From: an uncultured Actinomycetes bacterium
Lineage (GTDB): Bacteria; Actinomycetota; Acidimicrobiia; Acidimicrobiales; Acidimicrobilacustridaceae
Assembly: GCA_937876315.1 (NCBI GenBank)
Contig: CALEHQ010000009.1
Span: 62,001-126,000, forward strand
Reading direction: 5' to 3'
DNA: 64,000 nucleotides
Position 1 is the stretch's first letter. Every line of letters starts with the position of its first letter. The position numbers were made by a program, and so were the translations under genes. Below the pieces are notes generated by a model. The model saw only the letters and a program-made list of their open reading frames with translations, made no database searches and was not told the DNA's origin. Below, piece after piece: positions 1 through 8,800 of the stretch.

Positions 1-2
1 TT

Positions 3-551
3 CCGCCCACCGGTGGCCCTATTGCCCTTGAACGGACCTTCGCCTTTATCGACATCTGTGGATTCACTGCACTCACGGAACGACACGGCCCGCGTCGCGC
101 CGTACGTGCGCTTGAGGTCTTCCGAACGCTGGTGAAAGAAGTAGCTGGTCGTCGTGGCGTGCGTGTGGCCAAGTGGTTGGGTGACGGCGTCCTTCTTGTT
201 GGCGTGAAACCAGGACCAATCATTGCGACCGTTACGGAAATGACCGGCCGCTTTGAATCCTTCGCAATTGATTTACGCGCAGGTGTTGCAAGTGGCACTG
301 CACTGTTGTTCGACGGCGACGACTACATCGGTCGACCAGTGAACCTCGCCGCCCGTCTTTGCGACGAAGCAGAACCCGGTCAGCTCCTCGCCCACCCCTC
401 TGCACTCGATGGCGTCCCCGATTGGGTTGATATCGGACCACCCAGCGAGGTGTCGGTTCGCGGCGTTGGGCCGATTGAAGGCGTTCGTCCCCTTCGGCCT
501 GCAGCCGATGTGCAGTTCCCGCCGGAACCAAATCGCGATTCGGAACTCTGA
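3..551 (+). CDS. Class III adenylate/guanylate cyclase, C-terminal catalytic part (5' end outside window)
   Basis: The frame is open from the window edge to the TGA at 549-551, giving 182 visible residues. Near the edge it reads FAFIDICGFTALTERHG, the start of a class III cyclase homology domain with the first metal-binding Asp (visible residue 17). The second metal Asp follows in WLGDGVLL (residue 61), and NLAARLCDEAEPGQ carries the usual Asn/Arg transition-state region. The family makes cAMP or cGMP from a nucleoside triphosphate. A GTG at 132 would cut off the first metal site, so the true start is upstream of the window. The N-terminal sensory or ATPase region, if any, cannot be seen. Whether the product is cAMP or cGMP cannot be decided here. 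Confidence 0.85.
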   Translation, partial: PPTGGPIALERTFAFIDICGFTALTERHGPRRAVRALEVFRTLVKEVAGRRGVRVAKWLGDGVLLVGVKPGPIIATVTEMTGRFESFAIDLRAGVASGTALLFDGDDYIGRPVNLAARLCDEAEPGQLLAHPSALDGVPDWVDIGPPSEVSVRGVGPIEGVRPLRPAADVQFPPEPNRDSEL

Positions 552-664
552 TTCACCGAATTCCTTCGTGAGCATCACTCAAAGCGGCTTGGTGCCGCAA
601 CTGAGGCCGCCGCTATGCTCTCGCGGCTGCTGAGGCTTCGCCCAGTAACGCAAGCGTGACACCG

Positions 665-740
665 GCCCCCATCGTCTAGCGGCCTAGGACACCACCCTCT
701 CAAGGTGGCGGCACGGGTTCAAATCCCGTTGGGGGTGCCA
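665..740 (+). tRNA. tRNA-Glu (anticodon CTC), CCA encoded
   Basis: Cloverleaf seen directly: acceptor arm 665-671 pairs with 730-736 (six Watson-Crick pairs and a terminal G-U), the anticodon stem CCACC/GGTGG (692-696 and 704-708) encloses the loop with CTC at 699-701, and the T-loop reads TTCAAAT. CCA is encoded at 738-740. It decodes GAG. A TATGCT hexamer at 614-619 may be its -10 box, but no good -35 is seen. Confidence 0.95.
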
Positions 741-870
741 CGCGATCGAGTCGAGAACCGTCGAGTACCGCCGTGTCCGGCGTGATGGAGTGCGCTGGCC
801 GCCGGAGCCCTGCAACCAGGTGAACCGACCTCCGCCACCAGCCGACGTCACCAATGAATCGTCGGTTTCC

Positions 871-1377
871 TTACGCCATCGAGGAATGCGTTGCGAGTAA
901 CAACCCAATCAACGACGCCGGAAGTCCAAAGTCATAGATCAAAACGAGAGAATTACCCGGCTTGAAGTTCTTCTCGCGCACCATGAGCACGACGTGCTGG
1001 ACGCCAGCAAGCACGAGAAAAATCGAGGCCACCACCGTCACGATCAACCAACTGTCCCAGTCACGTGATGCTGCCAAGATCCCACCGATGCCGAGCCCCC
1101 AAGAGGCGAAACCCAACTCGTATTGGAAGCCATTGGTTTTCCAACCGATGCTTTCCGCTGTCGACTTCGCGAAGACCGTGTGCATGAAGCCGCTCGCGAT
1201 GAACTGAATGCCTGCGGGAAGAAACAGCATCTACCGCATTGCCTCTACCGCAAAATCATCGCCTACTGAACTCCCATACGGCGTGAGTCCGAATGCAGCA
1301 AAAACCCACGCCAGCACGACCACGAGAGGAAGAATCAGGATGCCCATCGGTAGAGGGTAGAAGAGTGCGAGCGTCAT
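871..1377 (-). pseudogene. DUF6790-like membrane protein interrupted by an in-frame TAG
   Basis: Two open segments lie in the same minus-strand frame. A 48-residue piece (1377 down to 1234) has one hydrophobic helix starting MTLALFYPLPMGILILPLV. It is followed by TAG at 1233-1231, and then at once by a 119-residue piece beginning MLFLPAGIQFIASGF. The second piece has the features I associate with DUF6790-type proteins (GFMHTVFA, SIGW, FQYELGFASWGLGIGGI, then three more helices), whose usual form has an N-terminal helix like the first piece. A single TGG-to-TAG change would explain the split. Alternatively the 119-residue part is expressed alone from the ATG after the stop, or the stop is an assembly error. 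Function of the family is unknown. The gene is divergent from the transporter at 1412, with only 34 bases between the start codons. Confidence 0.6.
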
Positions 1378-1411
1378 CGTCGTGACGCTGAAGGTCTCCT
1401 ACGCTTCGTCC

Positions 1412-2302
1412 GTGTCCACGACCGCTTTGCTCCTTGCGCTTTTGGCCGCCCTCGCGGGTGCGGCGGCCGCAGTGTTTCAAAGTCGTGGCGCCCTATCAGT
1501 CCATCCGGCCCCACCGAACGTCGTTCGACTCCTCCTCCAACTCGTTCGCACACCGATCTGGTTACTCGGCGCCGCATTTGCGGGCCTGTCGGGCCTCTTC
1601 CATGCCGTCGCCCTGAGTCATGGTTCACTCATCGAAGTCGAGTCGATCATGGTGACCTCACTGCTGTTCGCTCTTGGACTGGGCATGGTCGCAAGCAACG
1701 CTCGCGTCTCACTGCGCGACTGGCTCGGAGCGCTTGCAACCATCGTCGGGCTAGTTGCGTTCCTGCTTTTCGCCGATCCCCAAGATGGCAACTACGACAT
1801 TCCACTCCGCACCGCTGTCATCGGAACGTTCGTCTTCTTCGCCGTCATGGCGACGCTAATCGTTCTCGCTCGTCGAGCCACCGCCCCCAATGTGCGTGCT
1901 GCTCTTTTTGGTTCCTCCGCAGCGGTAGCGCTGGGCTCAGCCGCAGTGATGCTCAAAGTGATTGACACCAACCTGGCCAACCACAACCGATTGCTTTCGC
2001 TGCTCCCTGTCCTTGCGTTTCTTGGACTTTGCGAACTCAGTGCACTCGCGTTGCAGCAGGTCGCCTTTCGCCAGGGAAGCCTGGCCGCCGCCCTCGCCCC
2101 ATTCGTCGGCGGCAATCCCCTCGTCGCCGGTGCTGTCGCCATAGTTATCTTCGACGAACGGTTTCACCACAGTCTCGGCGATCTCCTCGGCGCCCTCGCC
2201 GGCATCGGTCTTGTCCTCGCCGGAATCGTGGTGTTGGCCTCCTCTCCCCTTGTGGCTGCCGGATCAGAGGAGACCGCCGACCCCAAAGTTCAGGCCTCGT
2301 AG
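1412..2302 (+). CDS. DMT (EamA-like) family membrane transporter
   Basis: The 296-residue protein is almost entirely hydrophobic, with about nine or ten predicted membrane helices, small-residue-rich segments (LLLALLAALAGAAAAVFQ at the N-terminus) and an internal repeat-like layout typical of drug/metabolite transporters. I chose GTG 1412 because TACGCT at 1400-1405 lies exactly six bases before it, a leaderless -10 arrangement; GTG 1382 would add ten polar residues. The charged C-terminal tail ends shortly before the P450 gene on the same strand, 53 bases downstream. Substrate unknown. It could belong to an EamA-related family of unknown function instead of a metabolite exporter. Confidence 0.75.
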   Translation: MSTTALLLALLAALAGAAAAVFQSRGALSVHPAPPNVVRLLLQLVRTPIWLLGAAFAGLSGLFHAVALSHGSLIEVESIMVTSLLFALGLGMVASNARVSLRDWLGALATIVGLVAFLLFADPQDGNYDIPLRTAVIGTFVFFAVMATLIVLARRATAPNVRAALFGSSAAVALGSAAVMLKVIDTNLANHNRLLSLLPVLAFLGLCELSALALQQVAFRQGSLAAALAPFVGGNPLVAGAVAIVIFDERFHHSLGDLLGALAGIGLVLAGIVVLASSPLVAAGSEETADPKVQAS

Positions 2303-2355
2303 GGCGGGTCCGGGGACCCGAAGGTGAACCCACTCGCCGTCTCCATTAGTGTTCC

Positions 2356-3660
2356 GTGACCACTGACACGTCTTTGGCTGTCTCAGCACCGATCAAGGGG
2401 ATCCGTATGACACTTGAGGGAATCGACCTCCTCGACCTCGACCGCTTCCAGCGTCTCGAGCACTACGAAATGTTCGACCGACTTCGCGCCGAAGATCCGG
2501 TGAGCTGGCACGAGTACCCAGGCGCCCAAGGGTTCTGGAACATCGTGAAGCACAAGGACCTCGTGACGGTCAACCGCGATACCGGACTGTTTTCCTCGGA
2601 AGCTGGCGGCATCTCGATTCTGACCCCCGAGGAATTCCCCGGCGAGGCACAGGGCATGGACCCTCGCGGCCTCATGATGCTCTACACCGATCCGCCCAAG
2701 CACACGCGCTATCGCCTTCTCGTGAACAAGGGCTTCACGCCGCGCATGATCGGCCTGCTCGAGAAGTACCTCCAGCACCGCGCGATTCTCATCGTTGACA
2801 ACATCATCGAGCGTGGTTCGTGCGACTTTGTCGTCGACCTCGCATCGGAACTTCCCCTTCAGGCGATTGCCGAAATCATGGGCGTCCCCCAGGAAGACCG
2901 CATGATGCTGTTCGACTGGTCGAACAGCATGATCGGCCTCGACGATCCGGAATACGCAAATGAAGACGGTGCTGCCGCTTCTGGCGAGTTGTTCATGTAC
3001 GTGAACGAGCTTGGCAAGCAGCGTGCAAGCGATCCTCGCGACGACATCGTCACAAAGTTGATCAACTCCGAGATCGAAGGCGATCGCCTTTCCGAACTCG
3101 AGTTCGACATGTTCATGATGCTGCTGACGGTCGCTGGTAACGAGACCACCCGCAACACCACCTCGTGGGGCATGTGGGCACTCATGCAGAACCCTGATCA
3201 GTACGCCGCTCTTGCTGGCGACATGGACGGAAAGATCGACAACGCCATCGAAGAAATCCTTCGCTGGGCGACGCCGGTGTACCACTTCCGACGTACCGCA
3301 ACCGATGACACGGTCATCGGCGATAAGGAAATCAAGAAGGGCGACAAGGTCGTCATGTGGCACATTTCTGCCGACCGTGACGAAGAGGTCTTCGACGATC
3401 CCTATCAGTTCAACATCGACCGCTTCCCCAACGAACACATCGCGTTCGGCGGCGGCGGCCAGCACTTCTGCCTGGGAGCAAACCTTGCTCGCATGGAACT
3501 GAAGTTGATCTTCAAAGAGATCCTTGAGCGAATTCCCGACATGACCCTTGCAGGCAACGTCGACATCCTTCGCTCAAACTTCATTGGTGGCATCAAGCAC
3601 ATGCCGGTGAACTTCACCGCCGGTGCACGCCGTAACCCGGCACCGCTCGCCACCGCCTAG
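2356..3660 (+). CDS. Cytochrome P450 (CYP125/CYP142/CYP124-like)
   Basis: A complete bacterial P450 of 434 residues. Visible motifs are the I-helix oxygen-activation segment AGNETTRN (residues 260-267), the K-helix ExxR (Glu300, Arg303), and the heme-binding loop FGGGGQHFCLGANLAR with axial Cys372. The overall sequence (DPPKHTRYR, NKGFTPRMI) resembles actinobacterial P450s that hydroxylate steroid side chains or other lipids; this is family resemblance, not proof of substrate. The GTG at 2356 gives full length, but ATG 2407, preceded by an AAGGGG Shine-Dalgarno sequence, is an attractive alternative start and would give MTLEGIDLLDL. No ferredoxin or reductase gene is adjacent. It is convergent with the broken MFS gene. 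Confidence 0.93.
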   Translation: MTTDTSLAVSAPIKGIRMTLEGIDLLDLDRFQRLEHYEMFDRLRAEDPVSWHEYPGAQGFWNIVKHKDLVTVNRDTGLFSSEAGGISILTPEEFPGEAQGMDPRGLMMLYTDPPKHTRYRLLVNKGFTPRMIGLLEKYLQHRAILIVDNIIERGSCDFVVDLASELPLQAIAEIMGVPQEDRMMLFDWSNSMIGLDDPEYANEDGAAASGELFMYVNELGKQRASDPRDDIVTKLINSEIEGDRLSELEFDMFMMLLTVAGNETTRNTTSWGMWALMQNPDQYAALAGDMDGKIDNAIEEILRWATPVYHFRRTATDDTVIGDKEIKKGDKVVMWHISADRDEEVFDDPYQFNIDRFPNEHIAFGGGGQHFCLGANLARMELKLIFKEILERIPDMTLAGNVDILRSNFIGGIKHMPVNFTAGARRNPAPLATA

Positions 3661-3676
3661 AGCACTCGAAGCACGA

Positions 3677-5254
3677 TTACGCCGAGATTGACTCGTCGCT
3701 GCGCTGATAGCCGGCGACGAGATCGATCTCGGCGTTTTTCGTTGGGAAACCGAACCACACCACCGCGAGTCCGATCAGCATTGAGACGATGCCGACGGTA
3801 AATGAAACCTGCTGTCCGTCGATAAACGACTGCCTTGCAGCAGCAACGATCTGATCGGCGTATTGTGGATATTGCATCGCAATGTTTTCAGCGCTCGAAA
3901 AGGATTTCGTAAGTTGCGTGGTCACCGAATCAGTAACGGACGTCGGCGCGTCTGCAATCTGTTTGGTGAACGCCTTTGCGTAACCCGCTGTAAGCACAGC
4001 GCCAAGGATCGCTTGAAGAATGGCTCCACCAAGATCGCGCTGAAGATCGGCGGTAGCTGACGCCATTCCCGCTCGCGGAACTGGCACCGACTCGGTGAGG
4101 GACTTTGATGCCGGCGGGCCTGCGATACCGACACCGATACCGAGCAGCGAATAGGCAAGTGCGACAACGACAAACGACGTGTCTTGTTTCCACAACAAGA
4201 GCATCACGAGGAAACCGAGACCGACGGATACGAATCCAGCGAGGAGCGCATCTCGTGAACCGCGGCGTTCGATAATTCGCGCCGAAATTGGAGCAGCCAC
4301 AACCATGAACACCGCAGTCGGAATAATTGAGAGTCCGGCTTTCCATGTTGAGTAGCCCAACACGTTTTGCAGATACTGCTGTCCGATAAACATTGCGCCG
4401 ACCAGAGCACCGAAAACCAACATTCCGGCCACAGCAGCGACCCAGAACGTACGACGTCCTGCCAGTTTCAGGTCATAGAGCGGGAATGCTGCTCGGCGCT
4501 GACGCAAGACAAACGCACCAACCGCAGCGACAGAAACAAGCCCGATGATGAGCGCAGCGGTACCCGCTCCTGGCTCGGGGGCGAGCGTGATCGCAACTAC
4601 TGCGGCGGCCACCATCACAACAGAAAGCACACCACCGAGGTTGTCGATCGGAGAGTCGTCCTCGTTGACGTGCGCTGGGACATAGGCCCATGCCGCAACA
4701 AAGCCGATGACTGCGAGAGGAATGGTGATGAGGAAGACCGATCCCCACTAGAAGTGGAGAAGCAGCGCTCCAGCAACAAGGGGTCCGAGAGCAGACATGG
4801 CGCCACCGATTCCGGACCACAACGCGATCGCTTTCGTGCGATGTGAACCAGCCCAAAGTGCCGTGATGAGCGCCAGAGTGGTCGGGAATGCCATACCAGC
4901 TGCCACTCCCCCAAGAACTCGGGCAAAGATGAGTACGCCGATGCTCGGAGCAAAACCGGCGATCACACAGGCAGGCACTGACAATCCCATGCCAAGCAGC
5001 AACATCATCCGTCGTCCGTAACGGTCACCAAGCGCCCCAAGCCACAGCACGGTGGCTGCGAGACCGAGCGAGAAGCCCACAGCAACGGCATTGATCGCGG
5101 TCTGCGACGCGTCGAAGTGACGGCCAATGTCGGGAAGTGCCACATTCGCCACTGCCAGGTTGAGGTTGGCAACGGTGGCCACGCCAATCAGGGTGGCGAG
5201 GATGATGCCGGCCTTTGCGGGCATGCCTTCAGATGTTTGAGCGTCAGTTGCCAT
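3677..5254 (-). pseudogene. MFS (DHA2/SmvA-QacA-like) exporter with internal TAG at codon 169
   Basis: The minus-strand frame encodes a whole 14-helix-type drug:H+ antiporter (526 codons, the normal length) except for a TAG at 4750-4748. The first part has the motif A region [12 protein letters not shown] and ends ALLLHF; after the stop, the frame continues WGSVFLITIPLAVIG. In this family the stretch normally reads HFWWGSVFL, so the stop replaces the first Trp (TGG to TAG). Downstream, a GTG at 4630 could reinitiate a 317-residue C-terminal half, but a half transporter is not expected to work. The gene is divergent from a MarR regulator, a usual arrangement for a regulated exporter. It is either a recent nonsense mutation or a sequence error. 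Confidence 0.8.
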
Positions 5255-5268
5255 TTGGTGAGTCTTAC

Positions 5269-5282
5269 GCGGGTTGGCCCGC
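5269..5282. promoter_or_regulatory. Inverted repeat between MFS and marR genes, candidate operator
   Basis: GCGGG (5269-5273) and CCCGC (5278-5282) form a short inverted repeat with a four-base centre in the 74-base gap between the divergent genes, close to the exporter start. MarR-family proteins bind such sites, but the arms are short and the assignment is a guess. Confidence 0.25.
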
Positions 5283-5293
5283 TCCGAGGAACC

Positions 5294-5322
5294 TTGACAT
5301 AGTCCAAGACCTTCCCTACGGT
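5294..5322 (+). promoter_or_regulatory. marR promoter, leaderless
   Basis: A perfect TTGACA -35 (5294-5299), a 17-base spacer and TACGGT -10 (5317-5322). The ATG at 5329 follows six bases after the -10, so the transcript should begin at or next to the start codon. Confidence 0.7.
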
Positions 5323-5328
5323 TCCGCC

Positions 5329-5814
5329 ATGCCCGCTGCGGAGTCCGTCGCCGAAACCGAACGCTCTCTCGAACGTCTCTTTCGGCTCACGGTGAACCGG
5401 GCGATTCATCATCGCCAAACTGCTGCGATCGGCGTCGAGGTCACCCGCGCTGGTTACGCCATTCTCCGCACGCTTGCCGACGCCGGTGAGTTGCCGATGG
5501 GGCAACTCGCTCGCAGATGCTCCATGGACCCTGCTGCAGCAAACCGCCAGGTACGCGTGTTGGAAGACGCAGAACTCGTTGAGCGCGGCACTGACCCCGA
5601 CGACGCTCGCCTTGCTGTCGCTCGACTCACGGCAAAGGGCCGACGCACACATGACCGCATCGTGGCATTACGAGTTGAACAAATGACTGACGTCCTCGAG
5701 AACTGGAGCGAACACGACTGCACCGAACTCGTTCGTCTCATCGACCGCCTCGTCACCGACCTTCGCCTGACCCCAATCCGCACTGACTCATTCACCACCA
5801 AGGAGCACCCATGA
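5329..5814 (+). CDS. MarR-family transcriptional regulator
   Basis: A 161-residue winged-helix regulator. The N-terminal helix ([14 protein letters not shown]), the recognition region ([41 protein letters not shown]) with its wing, and the C-terminal dimerisation helix are all visible. Start ATG 5329 is set by the leaderless promoter six bases upstream; longer frames run back into the exporter gene. The stop overlaps the ATG of the PLP enzyme by four bases (ATGA), so the two are translationally coupled. Divergence from the MFS gene and coupling to the enzyme suggest it senses the exporter or enzyme substrate and represses both sides. The ligand is unknown. Confidence 0.9.
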   Translation: MPAAESVAETERSLERLFRLTVNRAIHHRQTAAIGVEVTRAGYAILRTLADAGELPMGQLARRCSMDPAAANRQVRVLEDAELVERGTDPDDARLAVARLTAKGRRTHDRIVALRVEQMTDVLENWSEHDCTELVRLIDRLVTDLRLTPIRTDSFTTKEHP

Positions 5815-7043
5815 GCCGCATCAACAGCGACCGCCGAATCGACTACGCCGGTTCCGTCCATGACGACCGCGAAATCGACGCAGTTGTTCAAGTTCTTCGC
5901 GGTGGTCCAACCGCCATGCGCATTGGCAAAAATGTCAAGGCGATGGAACGTCGGGTTGCCGATCTCTTCGCAAAGAAGCGCGGTGTGATGTGCAACTCGG
6001 GAAGTTCAGCGCTGTACCTCGCGTACGAAGCCATCGACCTCCAACCCGGCGACGAGATCATCACGAGTTCGGTCACGTTCTCTACCGACGTCGCACCCGT
6101 CATCCGTAAGGGCGCAGTGCCGGTGTTTGTCGATGTCACCCCTGACACGTTTCAGATCGATGTCAATCGCATCGAAGAGATGATCTCTGCGAAGACGCGC
6201 GCCATCCTTGCTCCCAACCTCATCGGCAACTGCCCCGACTGGGATGTCATTCGTGAAATCGCCGACCGCCACAACCTTTTGGTGATCGAAGACTCATGTG
6301 ACGCTCTCGGTCAAACCTTGCGCGGAACGCCAACCGGCACCCGAGCCGATATTTCGCTTACAAGCTTCGCCCTTTCGCACATCATCACTGCAGCCGGAAC
6401 TGGCGGCATGGTCTGCTTCGACAACGACGAACTTGCCGACCGCGCGTTGCTCTTCCGTCGCTGGGGTCGCCGCTCAGAACTTCAGCTTTTTGGGTCACTC
6501 AAGGGCAAGGTCGATCGCTTCTTCAGCGAACTCGACGACGGCCTTGAGTACGACAACATCTTCATCTTTGATGAGAATGGTTGGAACTTCGAGCCTTCCG
6601 AACTTTCCGCAGCATTTGGTCTTGTACAACTCGACAAGTTGGACGAAAACCTCGCTCGGCGTCAGCGCAGTTTTGCCATTACAAGTTCACATCTTGCGAA
6701 GTACCCACACTTGTTCATACTTCCCCAGCTCACTGAAGGGATCGAAACCGGGTGGCACATGTTCCCATTCATCATTCAGCCTGACTCAGGCATCCGTCGT
6801 GCTGAACTTCAGCAGTGGATGGAATCACATGGCGTCGACACCCGCATGGTCTGGACCGGCAACATCACCCGTCAGCCGATGCTTCGTGGCCAAGAATTCC
6901 GAGTGCCTTCCGACGGTCTGCCCAACGCTGACCGCGTCATGGAGTGGGGCCTCATCGTTCCAAACAATCATTCGCTTTCCGACGCAGACTGCGACTACAT
7001 CGGTGAATGCATCGATGGATTCGTCGCCGAAAAGGGCCTTTGA
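5811..7043 (+). CDS. DegT/DnrJ/EryC1-fold PLP enzyme with His in place of the catalytic Lys (ColD/RfbH-like)
   Basis: The 410-residue protein has the full fold-type I sugar-aminotransferase layout: an N-terminal substrate loop (GGPTAMRIGKNVKAMERRVADLF), NSGSSALYLA for cofactor phosphate binding, the Asp of VIEDSCDALG that contacts the pyridine nitrogen, and the active-site segment SFALSHIITAAGTGGM. Where aminotransferases have Lys in that segment (SF..xK), this protein has His190. A Lys-to-His change is the signature of the dehydratase ColD/RfbH (GDP- or CDP-4-keto-6-deoxyhexose 3-dehydratases). The enzyme may therefore remove a hydroxyl group and not transaminate. No nucleotide-sugar genes lie nearby, so the substrate is open. 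It is coupled to MarR upstream and to an SDR downstream by four- and three-base overlaps. Confidence 0.85.
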   Translation: MSRINSDRRIDYAGSVHDDREIDAVVQVLRGGPTAMRIGKNVKAMERRVADLFAKKRGVMCNSGSSALYLAYEAIDLQPGDEIITSSVTFSTDVAPVIRKGAVPVFVDVTPDTFQIDVNRIEEMISAKTRAILAPNLIGNCPDWDVIREIADRHNLLVIEDSCDALGQTLRGTPTGTRADISLTSFALSHIITAAGTGGMVCFDNDELADRALLFRRWGRRSELQLFGSLKGKVDRFFSELDDGLEYDNIFIFDENGWNFEPSELSAAFGLVQLDKLDENLARRQRSFAITSSHLAKYPHLFILPQLTEGIETGWHMFPFIIQPDSGIRRAELQQWMESHGVDTRMVWTGNITRQPMLRGQEFRVPSDGLPNADRVMEWGLIVPNNHSLSDADCDYIGECIDGFVAEKGL

Positions 7044-7864
7044 TGACTGGTCGGTTTGCGGGGCGTCGTGCTGTCGTGACGGGCTCTAGTCGAGGAATCG
7101 GCGCCGCACTTGCAGAACGACTTGCATCTGAGGGCGCGAACATCGTCCTTACCGCGCGCACACTTGATCAGCACGAGACCCTCGAAGGGAGCCTCAACGC
7201 AACTCGCGACCGTATTGCGCGGTTCGGAACGCAGGTTGAAGTAGTTGTTGCCGATCTCACTGATCCAATCGATCGACTTCGCGTCATTCCCGAAGCAGCC
7301 GAAGCCCTCGGCGGGCACATTGAGATTCTCGTGAACAACGCGGCGGCATCAATCCAAGCTCCGCTTACGGGATTCTCGGTGAAGCGTCGCAACATCATGT
7401 TTGAAGTGAATGCAAATGCTCCGCTCGATCTTTCGCTGGCTGCCGCTCCGGCGATGGTCGCCGCTGGCGAAGGATGGATCGTGAATCTTTCCAGCGGCAG
7501 CGCGAAATTCTGGGGCGGACCTTCAGAGCCCATCGTTCCAACCTCGGTCAACATCTCGGCCTATGGCGCAACGAAGGCAGCACTCAACCGCATCAGCAAC
7601 GGTCTCGCCATGGAGTTGTACGGCACGGGAGTGCGCGTCAACACCGTGGAACCCAGGGCAGCGGTGCTGTCCGAAGGTGCTGCTGCACTCGTGGGCGATC
7701 GCTTGCGACCTGATCAGATTGAGTCGATGGAGGCAATGGTCGAGGGAACCCTCTTCCTTTGCGATTGTGGCCCCGATATCTCTGGGCGCATCACCGTCAG
7801 CCTCGACAACATCGAGGAATTCGGTCTCGACATCCACAATCTCGACGGGACACCGATTTCCTAG
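7043..7864 (+). CDS. Short-chain dehydrogenase/reductase (SDR)
   Basis: A 273-residue classical SDR. The cofactor loop is TGSSRGIG near residue 13, followed by the NNAA motif and the active site Ser with YGATK. The region before the Tyr has an insert (SAKFWGGPSEPIVPTSVN), which places an acidic and aromatic lid over the substrate pocket. The ATG at 7043 overlaps the TGA of the PLP enzyme; a GTG-type start at 7007 would only add residues read from the preceding gene. It probably acts on the same substrate as the PLP enzyme, for instance reducing the keto product of a dehydratase. Substrate not known. Confidence 0.88.
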   Translation: MTGRFAGRRAVVTGSSRGIGAALAERLASEGANIVLTARTLDQHETLEGSLNATRDRIARFGTQVEVVVADLTDPIDRLRVIPEAAEALGGHIEILVNNAAASIQAPLTGFSVKRRNIMFEVNANAPLDLSLAAAPAMVAAGEGWIVNLSSGSAKFWGGPSEPIVPTSVNISAYGATKAALNRISNGLAMELYGTGVRVNTVEPRAAVLSEGAAALVGDRLRPDQIESMEAMVEGTLFLCDCGPDISGRITVSLDNIEEFGLDIHNLDGTPIS

Positions 7865-7966
7865 ACACCGTCCTCAAGCGCCATTGCGTTCTTCCGTCGG
7901 TTGAAAGAAGCGTTATTTGGGTTGGTAGTAGCGTGACGCCGACTCTCAAACTTCCCGGAGGAACCC

Positions 7967-8800
7967 ATGTCGTCATCACTTGCAGGTCGCTCAGCAATCG
8001 TCACCGGTGGTGGCACCGGCATCGGCGCAGCCTGCGCAACCCGTCTTGCCCAGGACGGCATGAACGTCACCATTTGTGGCCGGACCGAAAGCAAACTCAC
8101 CGAGGTTGTCGATCGCATCAAGGCTGGCGGCGCTTCAGGCCAGATCCGTCATCAGGTCACCGATGTCACCGTTGAATCCGACGTTGCCGCACTCGTTGCA
8201 AATCACGTCGAAGCATTCGGTGGCCTCAATGGCTTTGTCGCAAACGCCGGTGGCGGTGGCGGCATGGGCCCGTACCACTTGCTCGATACCGACGAGTTCT
8301 TGCGTGTCCTTCATCTCAACGTTCTCGGCACGATGCTTTCGGTGAAGTACTCCGCCGCCCACATAGTCGCTGCAGGCGGCGGTTCGTTTGTTGGCATGTC
8401 GTCACTTGCCGGTCACATTCCCCACCCCATGTTCGGCGCCTACTGCGTCTCGAAGGCGGGCATCGAAGAAATGATGCGCAACGCCGCCAATGAGTACGGC
8501 GAAACCAAGGTTCGCTTCAACGCCATTCGCCCCGGTTTCATCTCCACCGAGATCATGGAAGGCATCCCGCGTGAATCCGCGGTCTACGACTCCTACATCG
8601 TCAACACGCCGCTCAATGATGTTGGCGAGCCTGAAGATGTCGCCAACCTCGCTGCCTTCCTTCTCAGCGATGAAGCTCGCTGGATCACTGGCACCACGAT
8701 CAACGTCGACGGTGGCCATCACCTGCGTTCTGGTCCCGACTTCCGCTCGTTTATAGAGCCGGCAATCGGCCACGACGCAATGGTCGGTCGCATGTCGTGA
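7967..8800 (+). CDS. Short-chain dehydrogenase/reductase (2,4-dienoyl-CoA-reductase/FabG-like)
   Basis: A 277-residue SDR with the cofactor motif TGGGTGIG, NAGGGGG in the NNAG position, catalytic Ser of MSSLAG and YCVSK. A C-terminal extension of about 30 residues after the usual TINVDGGHH ending (RSGPDFRSFIEPAIGHDAMV) is not standard. A good Shine-Dalgarno sequence, GGAGGA, precedes ATG 7967. The gap of 102 bases after the previous SDR may hold a separate promoter, although I could not place one firmly. The last codons overlap the next gene (GTGA), so it is coupled to the luciferase-like enzyme. Confidence 0.88.
   Translation: MSSSLAGRSAIVTGGGTGIGAACATRLAQDGMNVTICGRTESKLTEVVDRIKAGGASGQIRHQVTDVTVESDVAALVANHVEAFGGLNGFVANAGGGGGMGPYHLLDTDEFLRVLHLNVLGTMLSVKYSAAHIVAAGGGSFVGMSSLAGHIPHPMFGAYCVSKAGIEEMMRNAANEYGETKVRFNAIRPGFISTEIMEGIPRESAVYDSYIVNTPLNDVGEPEDVANLAAFLLSDEARWITGTTINVDGGHHLRSGPDFRSFIEPAIGHDAMVGRMS

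Noticed and set aside
2383-3465. A 360-codon open frame antisense to the P450 gene
   Set aside because: It is the shadow of a high-GC coding region; the translation has no recognisable domain, while the + strand encodes a complete P450.
1231-4750. Reassignment of TAG to Trp in this organism
   Set aside because: TAG ends several intact genes and all three leader peptides at sensible places, so general recoding is not supported; nonsense mutation or sequence error is simpler.
6298-7089. A 263-codon frame in the +1 register of the PLP enzyme gene
   Set aside because: Ser-rich out-of-frame translation; the PLP enzyme motifs are all in the other frame.
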